A stretch of 64,000 bases of DNA from Plazaster borealis. Its lineage: Eukaryota > Echinodermata > Asteroidea > Forcipulatida > Labidiasteridae. Position 1 is the stretch's first letter; every line of letters begins with the position of its first letter. Below are positions 37,801 to 42,490 of the stretch, one piece after another. Below the pieces are notes generated by a model. That model saw nothing but the letters and a program-made list of their open reading frames with translations, did not search any database and was not told the DNA's origin. The translations under genes were made by a program, and so were the position numbers. The stretch covers positions 9,176,001 through 9,240,000 of the forward strand of contig CM037472.1 in the NCBI GenBank assembly GCA_021014325.1. The letters are read 5' to 3'.

Positions 37801-38442
37801 TCTGGAAATATGTGATTTGTTTGTTCAGCTTGACAGGGAAAGAATGTACAAGTTTGTCAAACGTGGTCCTAAATTCTACATAATATGCCTTGTTTTGTAG
37901 ATAATGGCAGAGAAAAAATCCCCAAGCAACGAGATGAATGAATTCTCATAATTCTTCTACATCCCAGTGTTCGCCTAGAGACATTGACAATAATTGTATT
38001 TTGATATCAGACATGAGCTTTAACCGTTCACGGGGGCTGCCGTAGGGTCGGCCACAAGGGCCGAGGAACGGCTACCTGTAACCTCTCCCTCCACAATACA
38101 ACTGAGCACGATCATGCCAACAAGTAAATCGCTACCAGAACATTTTATTTATTGCTGGTCACAGGGGACCAATGCTTATCACAAAAAACCCTAACTACAT
38201 CATCATGTTTGGAACTAAAGACCAGCACATAGATGCAATTGCCACAGGGGTAACTCCAGTCAAACAAACTTCACACAATATACACCACCCCTTTCCAGAC
38301 TTTTTGTCAATATTGATGTGAAATGTAACTGCTACTTGTGTATTGCCATTAACACTGTTTACCTACCTGTTGTTAACTCGCACTGGAGCAGGGAGCTCAT
38401 GAGCCAAACGGCGAGCACATATGGGAGTGTGTTCCACCCCAT
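7891..38442 (-). CDS. Thrombospondin, subgroup A (TSP-1/TSP-2-like), 23 coding exons plus a probable terminal mini-exon
   Basis: Secreted extracellular-matrix glycoprotein; family members bind calcium, integrins, heparan sulphate and other matrix proteins. I joined 23 minus-strand exons (38442-38367 down to 9647-9503). All borders are GT-AG, phases match at every junction, and the sum is 3777 bases or 1259 codons, against about 1170 residues in vertebrate TSP-1. Domains by residue: signal peptide 1-22 or so; laminin-G-like N domain 26-214 and beyond; disordered linker about 271-355; CxxxC plus coiled coil 359-390; vWC 391-463; three type 1 repeats 464-636; three EGF-like domains 637-790 or so; type 3 calcium repeats to about 1045; C-terminal lectin-like domain to 1259. 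The vWC plus type 1 repeats define subgroup A, which is trimeric in vertebrates. Subgroup B (COMP-like) lacks both. The extra length comes mainly from the linker. The exact C-terminus depends on the last exon (see 7891-7896). The gene symbol is left empty because TSP-1 versus TSP-2 orthology cannot be assigned outside vertebrates. Confidence 0.96.
8261..8325. repeat. Short direct duplication
   Basis: ATCTCACAAAGATGCAAACG and the next six bases (AGGATG) occur twice, about 39 bases apart. It is a local duplication in the last intron of the thrombospondin gene. Confidence 0.8.
8519..8950 (-). mobile_element. Full-length tRNA-derived SINE
   Basis: On the minus strand it opens CGTGGCCGAGCGG (A box) and has GGGTTCGAATCCC (B box). 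Next comes the conserved CACTTGTGTCCTTAAGCAAG tail module, and then GCGCTATATAAGAAGCC with a TTATTA-rich 3' end near 8519. The serine/leucine-type head and long body are a common marine-invertebrate SINE plan. It sits in the last intron. Confidence 0.85.
9020..9345 (+). mobile_element. tRNA-derived SINE, inverted relative to its neighbour
   Basis: CTCGTGGCCGAGCGGTTAAG (A box), GGGTTCGAATCCC (B box), then CACTTGTGTCCTTGAGCAAG and a 3' end near GCGCTATAAAAG. It belongs to the same superfamily as 8519-8950 but a different body subfamily. The two lie 70 bases apart in opposite orientation. Confidence 0.82.
9503..9647 (-). CDS. Thrombospondin exon 23: end of the C-terminal globe
   Basis: 145 bases, phase 2 in, phase 0 out; acceptor TTGCCGACAG. 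Encodes [40 protein letters not shown] and LEYKCIED, which matches the TSP-1 tail ending FFSDLKYECRDP. The exon is followed by a perfect GTAAGT donor, so a further short exon is expected. Reading straight through would add about 41 residues with no family similarity before a stop near 9377. Confidence 0.95.
10140..10237 (-). CDS. Thrombospondin exon 22: C-terminal globe
   Basis: 98 bases, phase 0 in, phase 2 out; acceptor GGTTTCAG, donor GTAGGT. Encodes [20 protein letters not shown] then [12 protein letters not shown] and the first two bases of an Arg codon. [19 protein letters not shown] is a family invariant. Confidence 0.96.
10370..10697 (-). mobile_element. tRNA-derived SINE in intron 21
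   Basis: Minus strand: GTCGTGGCCGAGTGG head, GGGTTCGAATCCCGG B box, CACTTGGGCCCTTGAACGAG module. The last part of the body (about 10370-10500) differs from the other copies and may be a subfamily. Confidence 0.75.
12296..12370 (-). CDS. Thrombospondin exon 21: C-terminal globe
   Basis: 75 bases, phase 0 both ends; acceptor TTTCACAG, donor GTAAGT. Encodes [20 protein letters not shown] then DTGDQ. NST is the conserved C-terminal glycosylation site of TSP-1 ([20 protein letters not shown]). Confidence 0.95.
12600..12650. repeat. TTTA-rich simple repeat
   Basis: ATTTATTTATTTATTTATTT within an AT tract beside the SINE 3' end. Confidence 0.7.
12690..12985 (-). mobile_element. tRNA-derived SINE, second head type, in intron 20
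   Basis: Minus strand: AGGTTGGCTCAGTGGTTTTC (A box region), CCCCGGTTCGAATTCC (B box), a unique body, and a 3' end GGGGCGCAATATAAATTGTA. The head differs from the CCGAGCGG SINEs, so it has a different tRNA source. Confidence 0.7.
13890..14087. mobile_element. Foldback MITE, copy 1
   Basis: Ends CTTGCGGG...CCCGCAAG. Inside, GGCTCTGAGAAGAGC is inverted against GCTCTTCTCAGAGCC, so the whole element can fold. It lies in thrombospondin intron 20, 64 bases from copy 2. Confidence 0.7.
14151..14369. mobile_element. Foldback MITE, copy 2
   Basis: Ends AACTTGCGGGTACAACC against GGGTGTACCCTGCAAGTT. Nested arms TCGACGTTTCGAACATATAC... and its complement pair around a short loop near 14252-14262. Same family as 13890-14087 but with diverged internal arms. 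Confidence 0.75.
14704..14900 (-). CDS. Thrombospondin exon 20: C-terminal lectin-like globe
   Basis: 197 bases, phase 1 in, phase 0 out; acceptor TTTTCAG, donor GTAAAA. Encodes [40 protein letters not shown] and [14 protein letters not shown]. This is among the most conserved stretches of the whole family ([15 protein letters not shown] in TSP-1). In vertebrate TSP-1 this region binds CD47. Confidence 0.97.
15275..15502 (-). CDS. Thrombospondin exon 19: last type 3 repeat with RGD and start of C-terminal globe
   Basis: 228 bases, phase 1 both ends; donor GTACGT. Encodes [20 protein letters not shown], then [20 protein letters not shown] and [21 protein letters not shown]. The RGD sits exactly where vertebrate TSP-1 has its integrin-binding RGD. 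The acceptor is AAACAAG|AG, with a poor pyrimidine tract; I chose it because only this frame gives [11 protein letters not shown]. Confidence 0.93.
15733..16170. mobile_element. Possible short DNA transposon remnant in intron 18
   Basis: ATAGACCATT at 15733-15742 is inverted at 16161-16170. There are no coding remnants. Ten matching bases are weak evidence on their own. Confidence 0.3.
16558..16653 (-). CDS. Thrombospondin exon 18: type 3 calcium repeats
   Basis: 96 bases, phase 1 both ends; acceptor CTTTACAG, donor GTAAGG. Encodes [20 protein letters not shown] then [12 protein letters not shown]. Includes one N-D-T glycosylation sequon. It matches [24 protein letters not shown] of TSP-1. 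Confidence 0.95.
16791..17181. repeat. Two-copy tandem duplication of about 195 bp in intron 17
   Basis: 16791-16989 and 16990-17181 share blocks such as CTCTCGCAC, ATTTTGGGAG, GAGCACGAAA, GTGTAAGTGCGC, TTGGTCAC, AGGTGATTT and TGCAAGAACAAACTTATTGT. Copies are diverged by many substitutions, so the event is old. The second copy ends about 80 bases from exon 17. Confidence 0.8.
17261..17399 (-). CDS. Thrombospondin exon 17: type 3 calcium repeats
   Basis: 139 bases, phase 0 in, phase 1 out; acceptor TGATCTAG, donor GTAAGT. Encodes [20 protein letters not shown] then [20 protein letters not shown] and HDLDGIG. DEDGHQxxLDNC is a conserved TSP-1/2 landmark. Confidence 0.95.
17747..17840 (+). mobile_element. 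Fragment of a tRNA-derived SINE
   Basis: TGGTGGTCTAGTGGTGAGAC resembles an A box and GTCGTGGGTTCGTAACG a B box, about 40 bases apart. It lies close to the donor of exon 16. It is not a functional tRNA because no cloverleaf with acceptor stem can be drawn. Confidence 0.45.
17891..18009 (-). CDS. Thrombospondin exon 16: type 3 calcium repeats
   Basis: 119 bases, phase 1 in, phase 0 out; acceptor TTTGTTCAG, donor GTAAGC. Encodes [20 protein letters not shown] then [19 protein letters not shown], which matches ILNERDNCQYVYNVDQ... of TSP-1. Confidence 0.95.
18200..18284. repeat. 85-bp hairpin element
   Basis: AGGGTGCGTTTTCTTGGCTG pairs with GGCCGCAAAAACGCACCCT, and the arms continue through GGTTAT and GATTGTTTC to a small loop. 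A compact foldback MITE in intron 15. Confidence 0.7.
18685..18880. repeat. TTCAA pentamer run and adjoining AT-rich repeat
   Basis: TTCAATTCAATTCAATTCAA, then TTTTTATTGACC and AT-rich DNA, which resembles the 3' end of a retroelement copy. Family not assigned. Confidence 0.4.
19184..19343 (-). CDS. Thrombospondin exon 15: type 3 calcium repeats
   Basis: 160 bases, phase 0 in, phase 1 out; acceptor TCCCTGCAG, donor GTAGGA. Encodes [40 protein letters not shown] and [14 protein letters not shown]. The Cys and Asp spacing is standard for the thrombospondin wire. Confidence 0.95.
19405..19627 (-). mobile_element. GGGTCA-rich MITE, copy 1
   Basis: Repeated GACCCA/TGGGTC words in both orientations: AATTGACCAGGATTCC, GGGGCCTGACCC, GACCCAGAAATGGGTC (minus strand). 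The minus-strand end is ATGCACTCTAAAAAAAACTC. It matches 48912-49136 in order and spacing. It lies in intron 14, next to exon 15. Confidence 0.65.
21045..21152 (-). CDS. Thrombospondin exon 14: type 3 calcium repeats
   Basis: 108 bases, phase 0 both ends. Encodes [20 protein letters not shown] then [16 protein letters not shown]. DxDxDGxGDxC is the calcium-binding repeat. The run of seven Asp matches the Asp-rich stretch at the same place in TSP-1. Confidence 0.95.
22130..22246 (-). CDS. Thrombospondin exon 13: end of EGF3 and start of the calcium-binding wire
   Basis: 117 bases, phase 0 both ends; acceptor TTATTCGCAG, donor GTATGT. Encodes [20 protein letters not shown] then [19 protein letters not shown]. 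CGxDxDLDGWPD is the invariant thrombospondin junction between EGF3 and the type 3 repeats. Confidence 0.95.
22636..22740 (-). CDS. Thrombospondin exon 12: EGF-like domain 3, first part
   Basis: 105 bases, phase 0 both ends; acceptor TTGACAG, donor GTAAGT. Encodes [20 protein letters not shown] then [15 protein letters not shown], the enlarged third EGF typical of thrombospondins. It lies across the 2.3-kb intron 11, which holds a SINE and a MITE. Confidence 0.95.
22927..23165 (+). mobile_element. tRNA-derived SINE in intron 11
   Basis: TCTCGTGGCCGAGCGGTGTA head, a decayed B box GACCGAATCCCATTC, then CACTTGTGTTCTTGGGCAAG and GTAAATGGGTACCTGCGAGG. Same body subfamily as 9020-9345. Confidence 0.78.
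23241..23448 (+). mobile_element. MITE with GGCCATGTCACAC ends, copy 1 (intron 11)
   Basis: Left end AGGCCATGTCACACAGGGCA and right end TTGCCTCGTGTGATATGGCC are imperfect inverted repeats. The right half carries GATTGCCTGGAACTGGTTGC, found in reverse complement in 28589-28792. Confidence 0.7.
25045..25197 (-). CDS. Thrombospondin exon 11: EGF-like domain 2
   Basis: 153 bases, phase 0 both ends; acceptor CAATACACAG, donor GTAAGT. Encodes [20 protein letters not shown] then [20 protein letters not shown]. It aligns residue for residue with TSP-1 EGF2 (DACFNHNGEHRCENTDPGY). With the DINE of exon 10 it forms a calcium-binding EGF. Confidence 0.96.
25594..25721 (-). CDS. Thrombospondin exon 10: EGF-like domain 1
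   Basis: 128 bases, phase 1 in, phase 0 out; acceptor TTTCCCGCCAG, donor GTACAT. Encodes [20 protein letters not shown] then [20 protein letters not shown]. Six Cys are in EGF spacing, followed by DINE, the start of a calcium-binding EGF consensus that continues into exon 11. Confidence 0.95.
26803..26976 (-). CDS. Thrombospondin exon 9: type 1 repeat 3 (TSR3)
   Basis: 174 bases, phase 1 both ends; acceptor TTTTTCAG, donor GTAAGT. Encodes [20 protein letters not shown] then [18 protein letters not shown]. The ladder is W-x2-W-x2-F, and the fucose consensus is CTKTCDG. The [13 protein letters not shown] stretch matches the end of TSP-1 TSR3 (CNNPTPQFGGKDC). Confidence 0.95.
27231..27380 (-). 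mobile_element. tRNA-derived SINE, GCTCAGTTGGTAGAGC type, copy 1
   Basis: Minus strand: GGGCTAGATAGCTCAGTTGG then TAGAGC (A box) and a decayed B box (GTTGGTGCAAATCTC). It carries CCCCGAACAAAATTGACAAA before the head, as copy 2 does. Intron 8. Confidence 0.72.
27644..27829 (-). CDS. Thrombospondin exon 8: type 1 repeat 2 (TSR2)
   Basis: 186 bases, phase 1 both ends. Encodes [20 protein letters not shown] and [19 protein letters not shown]. In vertebrates this repeat carries the CD36-binding CSVTCG motif; here the same place reads CGVTCG. The middle Trp of the ladder is Phe, and only one residue separates the last Trp from the Cys where two are usual. O-fucose consensus CGVTCG is kept. Confidence 0.95.
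28308..28466 (-). CDS. Thrombospondin exon 7: type 1 repeat 1 (TSR1)
   Basis: 159 bases, phase 1 both ends. Encodes [20 protein letters not shown] and [10 protein letters not shown]...ICYLDPC. It has a full W-x2-W-x2-W ladder (C-mannosylation sites) and CSTTCG, which fits the O-fucose consensus C-x-x-S/T-C-x-x-G. It is the best preserved of the three repeats and closely resembles TSP-1 TSR1 (SCGNGIQQRGRSC). Confidence 0.96.
28589..28792 (-). mobile_element. MITE with GGCCATGTCACAC ends, copy 2 (intron 6), inverted
   Basis: Starts AGGGCAATGTCACACGAGGC, contains GGCAACCAGTTCCAGGCAAT, and ends TTGCCCCGCGTGACAAGGAC. It is the reverse complement of the layout at 23241-23448. A further fragment, GTTGGTTGCCTCCAAGTTGC, is at about 13105-13127. 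Confidence 0.7.
28877..28970 (-). CDS. Thrombospondin exon 6: von Willebrand factor C domain, second half
   Basis: 94 bases, phase 0 in, phase 1 out; acceptor TGCACAG, donor GTAAGT. Encodes [20 protein letters not shown] then [11 protein letters not shown]. The C-x4-C-x4-C and CCxxC spacing completes the vWC domain. The phase 1 exit begins the row of 1-1 type 1 repeat exons. Confidence 0.94.
29212..29337 (-). CDS. Thrombospondin exon 5: von Willebrand factor C domain, first half
   Basis: 126 bases, phase 0 both ends; acceptor CTTAACAG, donor GTACGA. Encodes [20 protein letters not shown] then [20 protein letters not shown]. The CxxCxC motif is the vWC hallmark. It aligns with the procollagen-homology region after the TSP-1 coiled coil. 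Confidence 0.94.
30021..30379 (-). CDS. Thrombospondin exon 4: disordered linker and oligomerisation coiled coil
   Basis: 359 bases, phase 1 in, phase 0 out; acceptor TCCATAG, donor GTAAGT. The first 85 or so residues are low-complexity Ser/Asn/Ala, then Pro-rich ([20 protein letters not shown] ... [14 protein letters not shown]). The last part is [20 protein letters not shown] then [12 protein letters not shown]. Two Cys (residues 359 and 363) precede a heptad pattern with I, L, V, L, Y, I, I, I at a/d positions. This aligns with the CGISCDEL...coiled coil of TSP-1, where the Cys lock the trimer. The long linker is not in vertebrate TSP-1. Confidence 0.95.
30650..30930 (+). mobile_element. 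Decayed tRNA-derived SINE in intron 3
   Basis: ACTCAAGTTCTGATGGCTGA, then TTGGTTCAATTCCCCG (decayed B box), then TGTCCTTGAGTAAGGCACTT and ATAATTGCTTCTCCTAACC. The head has lost its A box. Confidence 0.65.
31941..32100 (-). mobile_element. tRNA-derived SINE, GCTCAGTTGGTAGAGC type, copy 2
   Basis: Minus strand: GGGCTAGATAGCTCAGTTGG then TAGAGCGCC, and GGTCGCATGTTCAAGTCCCG (B box). The best preserved head of this family. Intron 3. Confidence 0.78.
32952..33120 (-). CDS. Thrombospondin exon 3: end of TSPN domain and start of linker
   Basis: 169 bases, phase 0 in, phase 1 out; acceptor TTACTTTGCAG, donor GTGAGA. Encodes [20 protein letters not shown] then QGCVMDLG, which matches the closing strand and second Cys of the TSP-1 N domain. 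A Ser/Tyr-rich stretch ending in PSQIGDG follows. The Cys here probably pairs with the MDC Cys of exon 2, as in TSP-1. Confidence 0.93.
33462..33730 (+). mobile_element. tRNA-derived SINE in intron 2
   Basis: CAAGCTCTGGTGTTTCTGAT, GGTTCGAGTCCCGG (B box), CACTTGTGTCCTTAAGCAAG and TTCCTTCGGGTGGGACATAA. Same subfamily as the full-length copy at 8519-8950, truncated at both ends. Confidence 0.78.
35295..35860 (-). CDS. Thrombospondin exon 2: N-terminal laminin-G-like (TSPN) domain
   Basis: 566 bases, phase 1 in, phase 0 out; acceptor TTTCGCAG, donor GTGAGT. Encodes residues 26-214. The text has typical TSPN features: [11 protein letters not shown] at the start, [20 protein letters not shown], a ...[17 protein letters not shown] strand with the conserved Cys, and GRNNVSDFK, which includes an N-V-S glycosylation sequon. 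In vertebrates this domain binds heparin and calreticulin. It is the longest exon and more GC-rich than its surroundings. Confidence 0.96.
36244..36617 (+). mobile_element. 370-bp MITE family, copy 1 (intron 1)
   Basis: Ends TTTAAAGGCACTGTATACGT and AACATGTTCAGTGCCTTTAA are inverted. The interior carries CTGACTTGGTAACGAGCAAC, GGGTGTTTTTTCTTTCATCA and CAACTTCGATGACCAATTGA, and an internal hairpin near 36415-36435. I associate this family with sea-star genomes (from memory, unverified). Confidence 0.85.
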
Positions 38443-38491
38443 GTTGACACGGTGCTCCTTCAACACGGTAACACGAATTCTTGAATCACGC
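38367..38491 (-). CDS. Thrombospondin coding exon 1: 5' UTR end, start codon and signal peptide
   Basis: ATG at 38442-38440 begins [20 protein letters not shown], a short polar start and a hydrophobic core followed by CELTT: a typical secretory signal peptide. The coding part is 76 bases and ends in phase 1 at donor GTAGGT (38361-38366). The split codon G+CT joins exon 2 to give ELTTAFDEID. Upstream, TTTGATTTTAG ending at 38492 looks like a splice acceptor. That would make this exon 38491-38367 and leave most of the 5' UTR in an earlier exon. Confidence 0.88.
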
Positions 38492-39259
38492 CTAAAATCA
38501 AACGGCAAACGAAACAGTTTTTAGTTATTAAAACAACATAGTTCACAAGTTATGCACAGCCCCTCTGAACAAGTTTCGTCTCTCGCTGAATCTAATAGTA
38601 ATAACATTGAACAACGGATCCACAAAACAACACAAGCTTAACTTCTGTAAATATGTACATTGTACCTCTTGTTGTCTCAGAACCAGTGTACGCCGTGTAT
38701 GTGACTGGATGTTTTCCGTATTCGGTCTTCTTTGAAGAATTTAGAAAATGGTCTCCTCCCGAACACGTAAGAGGACATTTTTGACAGCGATCATTATTTC
38801 AAAGGGGAATGCTACGTCTACCACTACACAAACAATGTCTGTTTTACAATTTCATTTGACAAATGCTTGACCGATCTTTTAGCAATGGTGAACACTACAC
38901 GTTATGAACGAAACCCTGCACCGTAAACACAGGTTAAAACATTTTCGAATATTTGTTTCTCTCTTATCGCTTTAATGGTTTAAAAAATTAACATTCAAGT
39001 TTCAGAGTTGTAAACAAAATATTTGAAATCGCATCTGCATTTTTCCGTATTCCATATTTGTTGAATGCATGCGGGCATCCCTCAACAACTCGGAAAGTTC
39101 GACTCACAAACTGGTTTTGTTCAACCGTTTATTTACATAATAACCAAGCATTATCAGTTAAACTTAAGTTCTTCTTCAATTCTTAGACACACGATTTTAA
39201 GTTACCTGTAATGCATTGATGTAAGAAGTTGTGAAGTTCACAACAAAAAATAACTCACC

Positions 39260-39757
39260 GTTGAAGCAACGGCTTCACCTCCTAATATTCCACAGTTTTA
39301 AAAAACTGTACGAGTAGTCAAAATATTATCCCACACGGTACAATTCCTTATGGTTTGGTTCAATCAAGGTTAAAATATGCGTATTCCTTTTCCTTGAGTA
39401 AGATCCTTTATGGGCAACACATTCCTGTCTTGATGAGAATGGCCCAAGTTACAACTGCCTCATCCAACCAACGTCTCGTGTGTGACTAGGAGATATGTCA
39501 ATCGCTTATTGCTCGTCTGAGCCCCAAGTGCAAACTCTTTATAACAATTGGCGAATTCCACTGTTTAGTGTGTGCCAATCAAGAAGTAGGTACCCGGAAG
39601 AAGGTACTGACTGGAACTCTTAGCCAAAAACGCTGAGCCACAGATGGAGGCAGAAGCTGAATCGTGCGGTGTAATTCTGCCCGGGCGTATGGTAGTCCAC
39701 AACAAAAATCTGTGTTTTGGATCGTGAGATTTGCTTCGGTCAAGTCTTCCTTAAATA
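39260..39757 (-). other. Candidate non-coding first exon (5' UTR) of thrombospondin
   Basis: From the predicted start near 39757 the first strong donor downstream is CAACG|GTGAGTTA, with the exon ending at 39260. It would pair with the TTTGATTTTAG acceptor at 38492, giving a 767-base intron. Both ends are predictions from consensus sequences only. Confidence 0.35.
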
Positions 39758-39970
39758 ATAAATTCCGTTGAACAGCAAGGGAGAGTTTATAGCTGGAGTG
39801 CTACGCCAACACTTTCCTGTTACCTTCTGTGCCAAGCGGGCAGGCTGGGTCCCAAGGGAACTTAACGTCTGACCAATCACGACGCAGCCAACCTCGCAAG
39901 ACACGCCCACGGCGCTAAAACCAACGCACGGCAAACTCCTGTGCGTGGTTAACAATTGACCAATGGCAGA
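39755..39970 (-). promoter_or_regulatory. Probable core promoter of the thrombospondin gene
   Basis: Read on the minus strand, in order: ATTGGTCAAT (CCAAT box, about 39955-39966), GTGGGCGTGT (KLF/EGR-type GC box, 39901-39910), GTGATTGGTC (second CCAAT box, 39871-39880), then CTATAAAC (TATA box, 39786-39791). Transcription would start about 30 bases on, near 39757. The spacing is canonical. The region is also richer in CpG than its surroundings. It lies 1.3 kb upstream of the start codon. Confidence 0.55.
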
Positions 39971-40083
39971 CGGACTGAGTGGGTTGTTGCCAAATACGGA
40001 GGGCACTCAGAAATGAACACTTTTGCAACTGACGAGTTTGTGCGTGCATGATTTCAGACCACCACATGCGCTATATTACATCG

Positions 40084-40299
40084 TTAAAACGTGACGACAC
40101 CGCCAACGGGTAAAAGCCGCCAGGAGTCACCTACACGGCGCATTTGGGATTCACCTTCTCTATCCAGCTTATGCTTCAGGTCAAGTTCAAACAGACTAAG
40201 GAAATAATTATAAAGCTTGGGCACAACAGGGTCCCATGGGGGTGTTGGCTTTTCATTGAGTCTGCCAAATAGGTCTAGGGTAATCGTGCGACCCGTCAT
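40084..40299 (-). other. Unassigned 71-codon ORF upstream of the promoter
   Basis: Starts MTGRTITLDLFGRLNEKPTP and continues with PPWDPVVPKLYNYFLSLFEL. The composition is more protein-like than other random ORFs here, with a mixed charged/hydrophobic pattern. I recognise no family and there is no second supporting exon. It could be an exon, a decayed gene fragment or chance. Confidence 0.2.
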
Positions 40300-42239
40300 T
40301 CAAGTAAACACATCCGGTGTATCAATTGACAATAAAAGAAGGCAACTTCGATGTGACCATTTCACTCTTTCGCATTCTAAAAGAAACTTGAAAAACAGAC
40401 TGTATTGCAATTCTGTTTGGTTATACATGTTCAATAATGTTACCTCCAACTGAAACTTGTGTGTTGATAATACACATCAAATCAAAAAATGGGTTTGCCA
40501 AAACTTGTCTGTCGCAACTAAAGAAATGTTTCTTTCAATGAATTTCCACGAACAAAAATAGGCCATACCAAACTAAACTAACATTTTAACGTTTCCAGGT
40601 TATAAATACATTCAAATCGAAACTAATAATAGTAGCATCTTTCAAAAGTTGTGTATTTTTTCAGGGTGTAAAAGCAAGAGGACACCTTTGGAAATTACTC
40701 CACAAATGAGTTACCATAAAAACTTACTTGTTAAAGAGCACTGGAGAACTGTTGATATTATAAAACATTGTTAGGAACGACCCCCTTTGAAGGAGAGTAG
40801 TTTTAGAGAGAGAGGTAATTTTTCCACCAACAAATTTGAATCTGAGAAAGGCTTCAGGCATGAGCCTTTCTCAGGCATCTGAAAGCACACAATTCTGTAC
40901 CAACAAGAGAGGTTTTTTCTTTCATTTATTTTCTTGCAACTTCGATGACCAATTGAGCCAACATTTGCACAGGTTTGTAATTTTATGCATATGTTTGGAT
41001 ACACAAGGTGAGAAAACTGGTCTTTGACAATTACCAAAAGTGTACCCTGCCTTAAAATACATACAAAATATGTTTCACAGAAAGCCCAGAAAGCCCGATG
41101 AATCGTCCAGTTTTGATGTTAACACAGACAAATCAAGTCAAATCAACCGAAACAGAATGTGATGGTTACATTGTGCCCTTCTTGATCCAAGGGGGGGGTG
41201 GGGGGGGGGACTAAAATCATTTAAAAAACGGAAAACATGCAAATTACTTCTCGGAGATCGTAGTATTGCTTTAAATACATCCAGGGATACACGAATCATG
41301 AGATAATGTAGCCCGATACCAAAACTAACATGTTCTCCTGTCTGTTATAGTTCGTATGCAAAGAATACCGTTGACATATTAAAAGGTGACCTCAGTTGGT
41401 GAAATCTCAAACCTTACCTGCGTAGAAACATCATCACAATGGACAATAGTGACATTGACGACAACAATAAATAAAGGATATTATGACTTCTATACTTCTG
41501 TTTATATGTTGCATATAGAGCCAGTTTTGCAGTCGGCAATCTCGTTAGGCTTTTTGAGGTGGACACATGTGGTGGACACATTACAAGGGCACTATTGGTT
41601 TGGGTAAACCGAACAGTGCACCAATGTTCACCATATCTCAAAAGGGGCATAGGGGCATTCAAGCAAGACCTCCTGGACTAACGGAAAGCTCCTCCGAAAT
41701 GCTTGCGCATTCTCCCCAACATTTCTAAAATTGTCCTTGGCTTTCCACACCCGCTGCTTGAAGTTCGACCCATCCAAGGCCACAAAACCATTAGAAATTC
41801 CTGTAGGCCTACATCCCGATCCCAAACGATGGGATTTGTGCTTGCCTGGTGTCCACATTAAAAGTGTGCCCTGATGGAAAAAACGGGGCATCCCTTCGTG
41901 CAGCCATAGCCCCGCTCTGTAATTGACCATCCATGGATATTCCACTGTATGTAGCAGTAATACAAAGTACATTTTCCTATCGATACTTAATCATGGACAT
42001 AAAATCTCCCAAAATACCCAGTTATCGTAGGTGAGACGCCAGGTGTTTCCTTTTCCACATTATTTAGGAAGCCTTGTACCTTGAAAGTTGAATAATCACT
42101 TGGTTTAATCACTTGGCCATTTCTAACCACACACACTCACGAAGGATTACCACCAAAATGGGTATATTTAGCCTAAACGAGAGAAACACAAGTGTTTACA
42201 AAGTGGATAGTTCAACAAAACACCCGATGCAGTGAAACA
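40300..42239. other. Intergenic, no gene seen apart from MITE copy 2
   Basis: Contains a G-run at about 41191-41210. Also a stretch (about 41863-41900) reading GTGCCCTGATGGAAAAAACG then GGGCATCCCTTCGTGC, which resembles part of the repeat at 61327-61680. No coding ORF is supported. Confidence 0.35.
40680..41056 (+). mobile_element. 370-bp MITE family, copy 2
   Basis: Shares AAAACATTGTTAGGAACGAC, TTTTTTCTTTCATTTATTTT and TTCGATGACCAATTGAGCC with copy 1. The central hairpin is well kept: CTGAGAAAGGCT pairs with AGCCTTTCTCAG. It lies upstream of the predicted promoter. Confidence 0.8.
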
Positions 42240-42247
42240 TACAGTGG

Positions 42248-42490
42248 CTCATATCGACGTACTATTGCGTTAGATCGCCGTACTACGTTAGTCGCCGCAC
42301 TATTGCGTTATATCGCTATACTATTGCGTAATATCTCTGTACTGTTGCGTTACATCGCTGTGGTATCGCGTTATATCGCCGTGCTATGGAACGCGTTATA
42401 TCGCCGTATTTTATTGCGATATATCGCAAAACGACATTGCGTTATATCGCCGTGCTATTGCATTATGTCGCTGGTGTACTATTGCGTTTT
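42248..42490. repeat. 21-bp CpG-rich minisatellite, about 11 units
   Basis: Unit close to TATATCGCCGTACTATTGCG plus T. The 21-base period keeps one frame open, producing a spurious LLRYIAV-type 7-residue repeat on the plus strand. Units differ by substitutions and small insertions. Each keeps two or three CpGs. Confidence 0.88.
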
